Positions 9,970 through 19,467 are shown, counted from the first letter of the stretch. The stretch: DNA of 64,000 nt from Planctomycetes bacterium syqfu (GCA_020974905.1 CP087563.1:5518001-5582000), one strand, 5' to 3'. A program made the numbers and translations. The notes: generated by a model from the letters alone, not told the origin.

Positions 9970-12324
9970 ATGAGCCAGTACAAGATGAATCCGTTGCATC
10001 CCCATGTCGACCGTCGCAATCTGATGTTGCAGGGTTTGTTTCTTGTCGCAGTGACGTATCTGATCTATAGCCCAGCTTTTTTTGGTGGGTTTATTTTTGA
10101 TGATGTCGGTCACCTGTATGAAGATCGGCGGATTCGTACATTTGCCGGACTCATCAAAATCTGGCTTCATCCCACGCAGGATTACCAACATCAATACTAC
10201 CCGTTGACCAGTACAACATTCTGGCTGATGCATCTGCTTTGGCAATTCAACACGCTTGGGTATCACCTGGTGAATATCGCGTTTCATGCCTGCAATGCGC
10301 TGTTGCTATGGCGATTGCTCATGTTACTCAAAGTTCCCGGCAGTTATTGGGCTGCCATGTTCTTTGCGGTTTGCCCGGTGAATGTCCAGTCGGTGGCATG
10401 GATCATTGAACTGAAAAACGTCCAATCCTGTTTCTTTTATCTGGCATCGGCTGTGACGTTTGTTCTGATGCATCAAGAGAAGGAGAAATTCCGATGGGGG
10501 ATGTATGTTTTTTCGATTGTGCTTTTTGCCTGTGCATTACTCAGTAAAGCTGCGACGAGTTCCTTGCCTGCAGCCTTGTTGTTGATTCTGATCTGGAAAC
10601 GTCAGGGGACATTTAAACGTGATGCACTACTGCTGATCCCATTTGTGATCATGGGTGGCGGCTTTGCAGTTTGGGTCAAGGGATTGGAAGAGAATCTCAG
10701 CGGTGCCGGGGTTGACCTGGGATTATCGCTGGCTGACCGTTGGGTGCTCTTTGGGCAGACACTTTGGTTTTACGCACGCCAGTTGGTTCTGCCGATCGAT
10801 CTGCGATTTGTTTATCTCAAATGGGAGGTCGATGCTGGGCAGGCGTTACAGTGGCTACCGACGTTGGGGGTGGTTATCACGATTGGTATTCTCGTGGGGA
10901 TGATCAAACGTTGGGAGGTTGGGCCTTTGATGGGGATGTTGTATTTCATCATTGCCATTGGCCCGTTGGCCTTTGTGTCGGTGGCGTACATGCGTTTTTC
11001 CTACGTTGCCAATCACTGGGTTTATTGGGCAAGCATGGGTTTTCTGGCTCTTTTTGCAACGGCCTTGTATCAGGTGCTACCCCACAGGACATGGCGTGTG
11101 GTGATCATGCTTGGACTCGTCTGCGCGTTTGGTGCTCGCAGTTGGGCGCATGCTCATTTGTACAAGTCAGCAAGCGACACGTGGACCCATGTTCTCAAGG
11201 CCAACCCATCGTTGTCACTGGCCCATTTGAACCTGGCGAACGGATTGCGTCATGAAGATGTTGACCGTTCGTTTAAACATTATCAACTAGCGTTGAAATA
11301 CAACCCGCACAGCTATCGTGCACGATTTGGTCTTGGGACGTTGTACCTGCAGCAAGGCCATCCTGAACTTTGCCGATTCTATACCAGCCAGGCCATTCTC
11401 TATAACCAGATCAGTCCCTATGTGCACTATCAGAACGCGCGATGCCTGATCGTATTGGGGCAGGTTGAGAAAGGACAGAAGGTTCTGGAGAAGGTGCTTA
11501 AGCGCAACCCCGATCAATTTGAATCCATTGTGCTTTTGGCTCATGTTTACCTGATTCAAAATCGTGTTGATGACGCAGCAGACCTGGCCGATCGCGCAGT
11601 GGAAATCGATCCGACCGACAAGCAAACTCTGGGAATCATTGGCATGATTCAGGCCCGGCAGGGCAGGTTCGAGCAGGCCAAGCAGAATCTGCTTAAAGCG
11701 ATCATCGACAATCCCAAGTTCAACGATGGTTTACTGACCTTAGGGGTGATCAATCATCAGCAAGGCAATCTGGGGGCGGCTCGGATGTATTACCAACGCG
11801 TGTTGGATAACCATCCACAAAACACGCCAGCCAACGAAAAACTCGGCCTGCTGCTCTGGGAACAGGGGCATTGGCAGGAGGCCATGGACCATTGCCTCAC
11901 CGCCTATCGTGCAGATCCATCGCGCGTACTGGCCGGGCGTCGTGCTGCCGATGCCATGGGGAATCTTGGTCAGGTTGACCAGGCATTGAATTTATATCGC
12001 GAAATTTACGAGCAGGGCGATCGCTCCCCCCAATTGCTCAATGAACTCGCCTGGACATTGGCACTCAAGTCGGACCCCAAGGCCGTGACGTTAGCTCAAC
12101 AGACGGCAAAGATGACCGATTATCAGGTCGCACTGGTTCTGGACACCTTGGCGACGGCCTATGCCGGGACGGGTGATTTTGATCAGGCGGTTCACTGGAC
12201 CCAAAAAGCCATGGAGATTGCCAAGACCAATGGTGAAAACCAATTGGCAATCGGTCTTGAGGCACGTCTCAAACGCTTTGAGCAGCATCAATCCTGGGCG
12301 AACTATTCACGTACGCCCAACTAA
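9970..12324 (+). CDS. TMTC-like GT-C membrane protein with TPR domain
   Basis: The 784-residue protein has about 10 membrane helices in residues 18-400 and a TPR region from about 400 to the end. The first loop carries FGGFIFDDVGHLY with D44-D45, then QYYPLTSTTFW and GYHLVNIAFHACNALLLW. These are the hallmarks of the GT-C glycosyltransferase fold seen in PMT and TMTC proteins, where the Asp-Asp pair is catalytic. Such proteins transfer sugars from lipid-phosphate donors to proteins on the outer face of the membrane. At least seven TPR-like repeats could hold acceptor proteins. A second protein of the same design lies at 49639-51624 on the other strand. Activity and acceptor are inferred, not shown. 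Confidence 0.8.
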   Translation: MSQYKMNPLHPHVDRRNLMLQGLFLVAVTYLIYSPAFFGGFIFDDVGHLYEDRRIRTFAGLIKIWLHPTQDYQHQYYPLTSTTFWLMHLLWQFNTLGYHLVNIAFHACNALLLWRLLMLLKVPGSYWAAMFFAVCPVNVQSVAWIIELKNVQSCFFYLASAVTFVLMHQEKEKFRWGMYVFSIVLFACALLSKAATSSLPAALLLILIWKRQGTFKRDALLLIPFVIMGGGFAVWVKGLEENLSGAGVDLGLSLADRWVLFGQTLWFYARQLVLPIDLRFVYLKWEVDAGQALQWLPTLGVVITIGILVGMIKRWEVGPLMGMLYFIIAIGPLAFVSVAYMRFSYVANHWVYWASMGFLALFATALYQVLPHRTWRVVIMLGLVCAFGARSWAHAHLYKSASDTWTHVLKANPSLSLAHLNLANGLRHEDVDRSFKHYQLALKYNPHSYRARFGLGTLYLQQGHPELCRFYTSQAILYNQISPYVHYQNARCLIVLGQVEKGQKVLEKVLKRNPDQFESIVLLAHVYLIQNRVDDAADLADRAVEIDPTDKQTLGIIGMIQARQGRFEQAKQNLLKAIIDNPKFNDGLLTLGVINHQQGNLGAARMYYQRVLDNHPQNTPANEKLGLLLWEQGHWQEAMDHCLTAYRADPSRVLAGRRAADAMGNLGQVDQALNLYREIYEQGDRSPQLLNELAWTLALKSDPKAVTLAQQTAKMTDYQVALVLDTLATAYAGTGDFDQAVHWTQKAMEIAKTNGENQLAIGLEARLKRFEQHQSWANYSRTPN

Positions 12325-12371
12325 ACCGACATCTGATAATCGATACCGACTGACCCTGTGACAAACAACTG

Positions 12372-12399
12372 TTGTCATGTCCGGATTTCTTGGTATCCT
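12372..12399 (+). promoter_or_regulatory. Likely sigma70-type promoter of the Ldh-2 gene
   Basis: TTGTCA at 12372-12377 and TATCCT at 12394-12399 are 16 bp apart. The AGGAAG ribosome-binding site at 12422-12427 and ATG 12434 follow at normal distances. Confidence 0.45.
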
Positions 12400-12433
12400 A
12401 TTCATTCGTACCGTTAAGAATAGGAAGAAAACC

Positions 12434-13528
12434 ATGAATTACGTTGTCCCGGTTCAAACGCACGATCAACTGGCTCAGGCCGCTTTTGCCGCCCGCAAGT
12501 TCAATCCGACTGAATGCGAGCAGGCAGCCAAGTTCTGCAACATGGCTGCCTGGCATGGCATCAAAACCCATAACCTCATCAAAGCACTCCACCTCGACCA
12601 CCTTTTCGGTTCAGGCAATACCACCAATCCCGGTTGCGTGCCCAACGCCACCATCATCAAGCGCACCTCCAAGTTCGAAGCTGCCCAGAAGTGGGACGCC
12701 CAGAAGAAACTCGGTCAGGCTGTCGCCTTCGAAGCCATCGAAGCCTGCGAAAAGATGGCTGACAAATACGGCGTGGGGATCGTCTCCGTCGACCAGGCCT
12801 TCCATTACCTCTGGGGTGGTGGCTACGTCATGGAATCGGCCAAGCGCGGTTACATCGCTTACACCAACTGCACCGCAGCACTGGCGGAAGTCGTCCCCTT
12901 TATGGGTAAAGGTGCTACGCTCGGCACCAACCCGCACTCGTGGGGCTTTCCCACCACCGATGCCATCGGCTTCCCCGTGGTGATCGACTGGGCAACCTCC
13001 ACCGTCGCCATGGGTCGCGTTCAGCAGTTCAAGCGTGAAGGCAAGCAGCTTCCCCCCAACGCGGCTGTCGACAAAGATGGCAAGCCCACGCAGGACCCCA
13101 ACGAAGTCTCCGCACTGCTTCCCTTCGGTGCTCACAAGGGCTACGGCCTGTCACTGATCAATGAACTGGTTGGTGGCTTCATCGGTGGCTCACTGCCGAC
13201 CTTGCGTTCACGTCCGGAAAATGCAGGTGTTGGCGAAAAGACCACACCCAACTTCTTCTTCCAGGTCATCCACCCCGATGCCATGGATTGTGGTGCCTTT
13301 GCTTGTGGCCGAAACCAGAAGTCCAACATCAAAGCCGTCATTGAAGATGTCCTGGGGCATGGCAATGAAAACTGCATCCTCCCCGGTCAGATCGAACACC
13401 AAGCTGCCGTGCAATCCGAAAATGCCGATGGCCTGATCTTTACCGAAGCTGAAATCAAGGAACTGAGCGAAGTTGCCAAGGAAGTGAATTTCACCTTCGA
13501 CATCGCCAGCTTCAAGACCATCGACTGA
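12434..13528 (+). CDS. Malate/L-lactate dehydrogenase family (Ldh-2) oxidoreductase
   Basis: The start is ATG 12434, with AGGAAG seven bases upstream, although the frame is open earlier. The 364-residue product has the family signatures NPHSWGFPTTDA, LLPFGAHKGYGLSLINEL and a C-terminal NFFFQVIHPDAMD segment. Ldh-2 enzymes are NAD(P)-dependent 2-hydroxyacid or imine dehydrogenases (malate, ureidoglycolate, 2,3-diketogulonate, Delta1-piperideine-2-carboxylate), with a Rossmann-unlike fold. No signal peptide, so cytoplasmic. A role in breaking down uronic or keto-sugar acids released by neighbouring lyases is possible, but the substrate cannot be read from the sequence. Confidence 0.85.
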   Translation: MNYVVPVQTHDQLAQAAFAARKFNPTECEQAAKFCNMAAWHGIKTHNLIKALHLDHLFGSGNTTNPGCVPNATIIKRTSKFEAAQKWDAQKKLGQAVAFEAIEACEKMADKYGVGIVSVDQAFHYLWGGGYVMESAKRGYIAYTNCTAALAEVVPFMGKGATLGTNPHSWGFPTTDAIGFPVVIDWATSTVAMGRVQQFKREGKQLPPNAAVDKDGKPTQDPNEVSALLPFGAHKGYGLSLINELVGGFIGGSLPTLRSRPENAGVGEKTTPNFFFQVIHPDAMDCGAFACGRNQKSNIKAVIEDVLGHGNENCILPGQIEHQAAVQSENADGLIFTEAEIKELSEVAKEVNFTFDIASFKTID

Positions 13529-13617
13529 GATCAACAGGTTCAGATCAAGAGCCACGCACGAAGTAAGCGGTTGCCTTGTTGCATCTGACGAATCGAACCT
13601 TTGTGCAAAGCCGTTTC

Positions 13618-13701
13618 GTCACTCCCGCGCAAGCGGGAGTCCAGTGGATAGATGCAAGCGTCAACTGCATGCCACTGGATTCCCGCCTTCGCGGGAATGA
13701 C
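13618..13701. repeat. Palindromic MITE-like repeat, copy 1
   Basis: Two 30-bp arms (13618-13647 and 13672-13701) are inverted copies with about 26 matches and enclose a 24-nt core. The arms start GTCA and contain TTCCCGC...GCGGGAATCCAGTGG-type sequence. The same arms occur at 23932-24021. Such GC-rich palindromes are dispersed in many bacterial genomes as small non-autonomous elements. Confidence 0.75.
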
Positions 13702-13854
13702 AAACGAGATGATTCGCGAAGATGATGAATCTGTTCTGAGTTATACAACAACACTCAATCACGACAATCCAATTTCATCCACTAAAGGCTGTGAACCGTG
13801 CAATAGGTTTGGCACGCTTTGCAGTCTTTTTTTATTTTCACAGCAATATTGCAT

Positions 13855-13886
13855 ACCGGACACCGAACTTGCATCCGGTGTCTGGT
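13855..13886. repeat. Strong hairpin in the gap 13529-13959
   Basis: ACCGGACACCG and CGGTGTCTGGT pair over 11 bp (one G-T) with a 10-nt loop. There is no T run on either side, so it is not a standard terminator. Together with the MITE copy it is the only structure seen in the 430-bp gap between the Ldh-2 gene and the convergent gene at 13960. Confidence 0.45.
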
Positions 13887-13959
13887 GAGTATGGGGTTGG
13901 CTGAATCCATCCGGCAATTCAATTGCCTGTGAGAATATTAAAGCGATTAATATGGATGC

Positions 13960-14451
13960 TTAGTTCGGTGCGGTGCAATCTCCCGAACCTCCATTGCAAC
14001 CATGGCATGAACTGCAACTTTTGACAGCACCGTTGCGTTCGGGTGTTGGCCAGTATTCCGGATCGTATGAGCCAAATTCCATCTTCAGGTGTTCAAGCGT
14101 GTCCTGGTAGAGTGCCGTGCCGTTGCGACTGGCCCATTGTCCGATCGTCGGAACGTGGCCTATGATAAACGGCCTTTGTAAGACTTTTCGACAGAAGCAG
14201 GAATATTCCGGGGTAAATAGCACAAAACAATGCCATGCTTCGTCAACAATTTTACTTGGCGCAAACTTTTTTTCGGGGTCTTTTTGATGATATTTATGAC
14301 AAATATAGAGGAATTTTTTTAATTCATGAAATAGTCTTTCTGCGCCGGCTTGATCCGTGTCAATTTCACGCAGAATATATTCAATCATATTTTTTGATTG
14401 ATAAGATTCCACGTCTTTCCAGGCAATGTCAGTTTTCTCCAGGGCGGGCAT
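13960..14451 (-). CDS. Glycine-rich-domain-like protein with Cys-rich tail
   Basis: The start is ATG at 14451: AAGGAG lies seven bases upstream, and the open frame further upstream shows no conserved character. The 163-residue product contains VDEAWHCFVLFTPEYSCFC and a later FIIGHVP, the pattern of the bacterial and plant glycine-rich-domain-containing proteins (GRDP-like), whose biochemical function is not established. The last 20 residues carry CSSCHGCNGGSGDC, which could bind a metal ion. No signal peptide or membrane segment. It stands alone, convergent with the Ldh-2 gene and separated by about 500 bp from its upstream neighbour. Confidence 0.6.
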   Translation of the reverse strand: MPALEKTDIAWKDVESYQSKNMIEYILREIDTDQAGAERLFHELKKFLYICHKYHQKDPEKKFAPSKIVDEAWHCFVLFTPEYSCFCRKVLQRPFIIGHVPTIGQWASRNGTALYQDTLEHLKMEFGSYDPEYWPTPERNGAVKSCSSCHGCNGGSGDCTAPN

Positions 14452-14950
14452 GTGTTCTCCTTTGTGAAAGTAGGGTGGTTTGTATATGTTTTTAATCTGT
14501 ATACAACGCGATAACCGGCTGGCCTGAACGCATGATGCATGCCCTCTTTGAGAGTTTGAGATTGCCTTTGAATTCAGGATGACATGTATTGTATCTCTTT
14601 GTTGAGATGTTCCGGATTCGTGATGATCATTGTCCCCACGTTTACGTTGATACGATTTAATGTGCCAGTTTGATAGGTTGTGACGTATCAATGCAATGTC
14701 ACAGTTGCTATTTTGAATGGAGTACTCAAAAGTCTGGCTGAACACTCCAGTGAAATGATTAGGAGCCAAATACAAACTTTCGTGTTCAGGTGTTACGCCA
14801 TGAAAGCATACGAATTTAGTTTGTATATCATCACACAGGTAAATATAGAAAACAATACTAACTTTCTCTCTACCCTTTGGTAACCTGATTTTGTCGAGTG
14901 ATTCAGCTCATATGATGTTGCTCGGTTATTGGATGTTTTGCCGCGCGTTT
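14452..14950. other. AT-rich gene-free stretch of about 500 bp
   Basis: No convincing gene was seen here. It holds the leader of the 14451 gene, including an inverted TTGTATA...TATACAA pair (about 14479-14504) that could be an operator, and AT-rich sequence towards 14890. No terminator was recognised after the aspartoacylase-like gene on the other side. Confidence 0.4.
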
Positions 14951-16066
14951 TCAATCCTCCGGCTCCTGTGCGGCGGGGGCCCAGCTGGCTTCGTTGTCGC
15001 TGGTGGCGATGTCGCGTTTGCTGATGCTGCTGGCCATGTCTTTGCGGACGCGGTGGTAGAGACCCGTTCGGCTGGATGCCTTGAGAATCTTGCGGATTTG
15101 CGTCATTGACTTGGTGGGGATGGCAACGTGACAGACCGGTTCGCCGGGCTTGATGGCAGGGAGCGTGGTCATGCCCAGGATAATGCCCTCCACCGGTGAG
15201 ACGAGGACGGACTGCTCCTGGCCGAAGACGTTGGCGTTGGTGGCGATGGGTTGACCTTCTTCGACAATCTGCCCGGGACTCACGTGAAAGCGCAGGATTC
15301 CGCCGATGCTGGCGCGGACCCAGATGCCTTGTTTGATCAGGGATTGGTAGGGCGGTTTGACCACTTCGCCTTCGAGCATGTCGAGCATGGTCAGCACGTT
15401 CTTGACGCCACGTAGTCCGACTTCATGGATGGATGGTTCGAGTTTGCAGGGTTCACCTGCTTCGAGAATCATGGTCGGGCAACCGGACTTGGTCGCTTCA
15501 CGTCGCAGTGAACCGTCCGGTCCCTTGCTGTCGAGCATGAGTTCACAGCCAAACGCACGACAAAGTCGACGGACTTCCGGATCACGAAAATCACCACGGA
15601 CGTTGGGATAGTTGGTTCGCGGCTGAGCAGCGGAATGCAGGTCGATACAGTAGTCGGCCTGCGTGATGAGTTGGCTGAAAATGATGTTGGCAAAGCGAGC
15701 GCTGAGTGACCCATTTTCGGTGCCGGGGAAACATCGGTTTAAATCCCGCCGATCCGGCATGTAGCGTTCCTGGTTTTCAAAACCAAACACGTTGACCACC
15801 GGGACAAGAATGAGCGTGCCTTTGAGCAGCTTGAGCACATCACTGTGCATCAGTTCGTGAATGATCCCCACGCCGGTGAATTCATCACCATGCACAGCAG
15901 CGGTGATCAACACCGTTGGACCTGCCTTGGCGGAGCGAATGACGCGAATGGGTAATTGGATCGGCGAACCGGTGTACTGTTGTGACACATCAAGCATCAG
16001 GTCAACCTGCTCGTTTTTGGCGATGGTGTGACCTGCGATAGTCAACTTCCGAATTTTTCTACGCAT
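14951..16066 (-). CDS. Succinylglutamate desuccinylase/aspartoacylase-like metallohydrolase
   Basis: The 371-residue cytoplasmic protein has the M14-type zinc site of the AstE/AspA family: H59-G-D-E62 in AAVHGDEFTG, and H144 in CIDLHSAA. NRCFPG near residue 110 is also typical. These enzymes hydrolyse an acyl group from an amino acid or peptide-like substrate. The gene is third in a minus-strand set after the retropepsin-like gene (17866-17402) and the RimK-like gene (17275-16097), only 30 bp from the latter. That arrangement predicts a shared job in building or trimming a glutamate-type side chain or peptide, rather than arginine catabolism. The exact substrate is unknown. Confidence 0.85.
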   Translation of the reverse strand: MRRKIRKLTIAGHTIAKNEQVDLMLDVSQQYTGSPIQLPIRVIRSAKAGPTVLITAAVHGDEFTGVGIIHELMHSDVLKLLKGTLILVPVVNVFGFENQERYMPDRRDLNRCFPGTENGSLSARFANIIFSQLITQADYCIDLHSAAQPRTNYPNVRGDFRDPEVRRLCRAFGCELMLDSKGPDGSLRREATKSGCPTMILEAGEPCKLEPSIHEVGLRGVKNVLTMLDMLEGEVVKPPYQSLIKQGIWVRASIGGILRFHVSPGQIVEEGQPIATNANVFGQEQSVLVSPVEGIILGMTTLPAIKPGEPVCHVAIPTKSMTQIRKILKASSRTGLYHRVRKDMASSISKRDIATSDNEASWAPAAQEPED

Positions 16067-16096
16067 GGACGTTGGGTCCTTGAGTCAAGATGGGGT

Positions 16097-17275
16097 TTAC
16101 CTTGCGCTGGTTTGGACTTTCTTTTTCTTTCGGGTGACTTTGCGGCTGGGCATGAGTTCTTTGAGTGTGATCAATTTGCCGAAGCATAACAGTTTGTCAC
16201 CCAAGAGTATTTTGAACGCAGCATCCGGAGCCGGGTGCAGGTTCCTGCCCCGTTCGACATCAAGCACCAGCACACCGCGTTCGCGCAGGCCGGAGGTCTC
16301 GATGGTTTTGTTAGCCAGTTTGGATTTCTGACTGACGCGCAGTTCGACCACACCGTAACCGGCTTTGATGGTCAGGCGCTGTTCGATGTCGACCGGCGGA
16401 TACTGCACGCGTTCCTCGATGAGATCGATCATCTTGCCAGCGATGTCCACGCCGGTGGCTTTCTCGATGCCTTCGAGGCCGGGGGACGCGTTGACTTCCA
16501 TGACTTGCGGGCCGTCTTCGCCTTCGAGCATGTCCACACCCGCGACGCGGAGTCCGAGGATATGGGCGGCGCGGACGGCGGTGGCGGCGTAGCGTTCGTC
16601 GAGTTCCACCGCTTCAGTCGACCCCCCACGATGGACATTACTGCGAAACTCCTGACCCTCGGCACGACGACGCATGGCTGCGACGACTTTCCCGCCAATC
16701 ACAAACGCGCGGATGTCCTTGCCTTTGGATTCGGAGACGAACTTCTGGACCAGCACGTGTTGCTTGGTGCTCTGCAGTGTTTCGATGATCGCTGCAGCAG
16801 TACGTTCCTGGTCTGCAAGAATCACACCGATGCCCTGTGAGCCTTCAAGGAGTTTGATGATGACCGGGGCGCCACCGACTTTTTTGATCGCAGGCAGCAC
16901 GTCGGCCTTTTCATGGACGAACGCTGAGGGCGGCATGCCGATGGTGTGACGGGAAAAGATCTGCAGTGATCGCAGCTTGTCGCGCGCGGTGGAGATGGCA
17001 TGTGACGGGTTGAGCGTGTAGACCCCCATCTGTTCAAATTGGCGGACCACGGCCGTGCCGTAGAGACCGATGGAAGCACCGACGCGCGGGATGACCGCGT
17101 GATAGGTTCCCACGGCCTTGCCCTTGTAACTCATGGCTGGGTGGTCACTTTCAACCTGCAAAGCGAACTTCAGCGGGTCAAGCGATTGAGCGATGTGACC
17201 ACGTTCCTTGGCCGCCTGTTTGAAACGACGAACGCTGTAGCCACGGGGGTTACGAGTGAGAATAGCTATTTTCAT
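16097..17275 (-). CDS. RimK-type ATP-grasp ligase with C-terminal RCK_C-like domain
   Basis: The 392-residue protein begins MKIAILTRNPRGYSVRR. It has the RimK ATP-grasp core to about residue 290, with IIKLLEGSQGIGV for ATP binding and EVNASPGLEGIEKATG for metal binding. RimK ligases add glutamate residues to a C-terminus, in E. coli to ribosomal protein S6. Residues about 305-375 (VVELRVSQKSKLANKTI ... LLGDKLLCFG) resemble the RCK_C/TrkA-C fold, a small-ligand sensor that is not part of the E. coli enzyme. The last residues are strongly basic. The neighbours are a retropepsin-like protease and an aspartoacylase-like hydrolase, a known association. The acceptor protein or peptide is unknown. 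Confidence 0.85.
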   Translation of the reverse strand: MKIAILTRNPRGYSVRRFKQAAKERGHIAQSLDPLKFALQVESDHPAMSYKGKAVGTYHAVIPRVGASIGLYGTAVVRQFEQMGVYTLNPSHAISTARDKLRSLQIFSRHTIGMPPSAFVHEKADVLPAIKKVGGAPVIIKLLEGSQGIGVILADQERTAAAIIETLQSTKQHVLVQKFVSESKGKDIRAFVIGGKVVAAMRRRAEGQEFRSNVHRGGSTEAVELDERYAATAVRAAHILGLRVAGVDMLEGEDGPQVMEVNASPGLEGIEKATGVDIAGKMIDLIEERVQYPPVDIEQRLTIKAGYGVVELRVSQKSKLANKTIETSGLRERGVLVLDVERGRNLHPAPDAAFKILLGDKLLCFGKLITLKELMPSRKVTRKKKKVQTSAR

Positions 17276-17401
17276 GAGGCCCTTAGTGTCAGATTAAGAT
17301 TGATCAATGACAATACCCACAGCATAATGCCGACAAGTGTTTCATGTAGAGAGTCGATTCTCTGAGACACGGTCATGGATGCCTGCGGGTTGTTATGTCT
17401 A

Positions 17402-17866
17402 TTATCCGGGTAAGTCGTCGGGAATGCTAGCGAGAAATGATTTACCCGGGTCAACGAGCATTCTCCGACGGATGGCCTGCCTGCCGATGAGCATGCGAAA
17501 TCCCATGGCATCGCGGTTGGTCAGTGTCATTTCGACCGGCCAGATTTTGCCCATCAGTGCGATTCGAACAATCACCACCGGGCGATAGGTTTGATGTCCA
17601 TTGGACGATTTGATCCATCGACTTTCATGGACCGGCATGGTGAAGGATTGGGCGCCTTGATGGGAGTCCTGGTAGGGCCAGACTTCAAAGTTTACGGTTT
17701 CAATACCGCTCTCATCGGTGAAGTGCTTGAGCTTATGGGCATGAATCGCGCTGGATCGAGCGCCGGTGTCGATCTTGGCTTTGATGTGCATGTCCGCAAA
17801 ATCCGGCAGACGGACCCATTCACGCCAACCGATCACGGGTTTGGGTTTGGCGGGGCGTTTAGCCAT
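17402..17866 (-). CDS. Retropepsin-like 'ATP-dependent zinc protease' family protein (RimB-like)
   Basis: The 154-residue protein opens with IGWREWVRLPDF and contains KIDTGARSSAIHA, where D33-T34-G35 is the aspartic-protease-like DTG motif of the RimB family (PF05618). Later VEMTLTNRDAMGFRMLIGRQ completes the single retropepsin lobe. Despite the database name, the fold points to a dimeric aspartic peptidase. In Pseudomonas the homologue RimB is encoded with RimK and influences its activity. Here it is the first gene of the trio and faces ugd across about 250 bp. No signal peptide, so it probably acts in the cytoplasm. Confidence 0.88.
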   Translation of the reverse strand: MAKRPAKPKPVIGWREWVRLPDFADMHIKAKIDTGARSSAIHAHKLKHFTDESGIETVNFEVWPYQDSHQGAQSFTMPVHESRWIKSSNGHQTYRPVVIVRIALMGKIWPVEMTLTNRDAMGFRMLIGRQAIRRRMLVDPGKSFLASIPDDLPG

Positions 17867-18114
17867 GTGAATTCCTGACGCTAGTTTGCATTTGGCGGTT
17901 AATCGTATGGTCTATATGTCCGAATAATACGACAGGAATCCATTTTTTGCATCCATTCTGACGTTTGAACTTTATTGGACGTTGCTTTGGGCCAAGCACA
18001 TGCTCTGATGGATGCGTACAATAAAGACTGAATGATTCAGGCAGCCCAGAAGATCGCTGACATGGGATGGAGGCAACATCGCAACCTGTCAGCCCAGACT
18101 CAGGAAATAAATTC

Positions 18115-19467
18115 ATGCGTATCACAATGGTCGGCACCGGTTATGTCGGACTGGTTACAGGAACCTGCTTCGCCAACTCCGGCAACCAGGTGACCTGTCT
18201 TGACGTGGACCCTCGCAAGATTGAAAAGCTCAACAACGGGATCAGCCCCATCTACGAACCGGGACTCGACGAACTGATTCAGCGCAACGCCAAGGCCGGT
18301 CGTTTGAAGTTCACCACGGATAAAGCCAAAGCCTATGCCGACGCCCAGATCGTTTTTATCTGCGTGGGGACTCCCAGTGACGAACAGGGGCGCGCCAATC
18401 TCCAGTACGTACTCGCCGCCGCCGAGGATATTGGTGACGCCATTGAAGCTGGCGAAGGTGATTCCGACGAACGCCGCGCCAAGATCGTTGTCGTCAAGTC
18501 CACCGTCCCCGTCGGCACCAACGCCAAGGTCAAAGCAGCCATCGCTTCCAAGACCTCCAAGTCGTTCCACATGGCATCCAACCCTGAGTTCCTCAAGGAA
18601 GGTGCAGCCATCAACGACTTCCAGAAGCCCGACCGCGTGGTCATCGGTTGTGACAACAAAGGGACCGGCGATCGTATGCGTGAACTCTACGAACCTTTCG
18701 TTCGCCAGGGCAATCCAATCTTTGTGATGGACATTCCCTCCGCGGAGATGGTCAAGTACGCATCCAATGCCATGCTTGCAACCAAGATCAGCTTCATCAA
18801 CGAAATCGCCAACCTTTGTGAAGCCTACGGCGCTGATGTCGACGAAGTGCGTCGCGGGATGTGCTCCGACAAACGCATCGGCAATCAGTTCCTTTACCCC
18901 GGTCTGGGTTACGGTGGATCCTGTTTCCCCAAGGACGTGCTTGCCTGTATCAGCATGGGTGATGAGTCCGGTCGCCCCACGGAACTGCTTAAGTCCGTGC
19001 ACCAGGTCAACCAGTCCCAGCGCAATGCCTTCATGTTCAAAATCGATCAGCAGTTTGGCGATGGCAGTTCGCCGGCAGATCTCTCGGGCAAGAAAATTGC
19101 CGTCTGGGGCATCGCCTTTAAACCTGGGACCGATGATATCCGTGAAGCGCCTTCCATCACCTTGATGCAGGGACTTCTGGCGCGTGGTGCCAATGTCGTG
19201 GCCCACGATCCGGTTGCCCATGAAACCTGTCAAGAGGTGCTTGGTGATGAGATCGTTTATGTGGATCAAGCCATGGACGCATTGGATGATGCCGACGCGC
19301 TGGTGATCTGCACCGATTGGGCGGAGTTCCGTCATCCTGAATTTGAGCAGATGAAAAAGCGCATGAAGCTGCCAATCATTTTTGATGGTCGAAATCTTTA
19401 CCGCCTGCAGACCATGGCCGAGGAAGGCTTTGTCTACTGGTCCGTCGGACGTCGTCAGGTCACGTAA
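18115..19467 (+). CDS. ugd: UDP-glucose 6-dehydrogenase
   Basis: The start is ATG 18115, with AGGAAA nine bases upstream; the earlier in-frame ATG at 18067 lacks a site. The 450-residue protein has the NAD-binding GTGYVGL at residues 7-13, NPEFLKEG, and the catalytic Cys in GYGGSCFPKD (C270). It makes UDP-glucuronate from UDP-glucose with two NAD+ in the cytoplasm. UDP-glucuronate feeds capsule and exopolysaccharide synthesis. The gene is divergent from the rim-like cluster and followed by a decayed methyltransferase. It is the most strongly codon-biased gene nearby, which also creates a long spurious antisense frame. Confidence 0.95.
   Translation: MRITMVGTGYVGLVTGTCFANSGNQVTCLDVDPRKIEKLNNGISPIYEPGLDELIQRNAKAGRLKFTTDKAKAYADAQIVFICVGTPSDEQGRANLQYVLAAAEDIGDAIEAGEGDSDERRAKIVVVKSTVPVGTNAKVKAAIASKTSKSFHMASNPEFLKEGAAINDFQKPDRVVIGCDNKGTGDRMRELYEPFVRQGNPIFVMDIPSAEMVKYASNAMLATKISFINEIANLCEAYGADVDEVRRGMCSDKRIGNQFLYPGLGYGGSCFPKDVLACISMGDESGRPTELLKSVHQVNQSQRNAFMFKIDQQFGDGSSPADLSGKKIAVWGIAFKPGTDDIREAPSITLMQGLLARGANVVAHDPVAHETCQEVLGDEIVYVDQAMDALDDADALVICTDWAEFRHPEFEQMKKRMKLPIIFDGRNLYRLQTMAEEGFVYWSVGRRQVT

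Noticed and set aside
14452-14775. N-terminal extension of the GRDP-like gene (about 108 codons upstream)
   Set aside because: AAGGAG sits right before ATG 14451, and the extension has an irregular composition without domains.
18100-19335. Long antisense open frame (about 410 codons) opposite ugd
   Set aside because: It mirrors the strong codon bias of ugd, has no ribosome site and no recognisable domain; ugd itself is certain.
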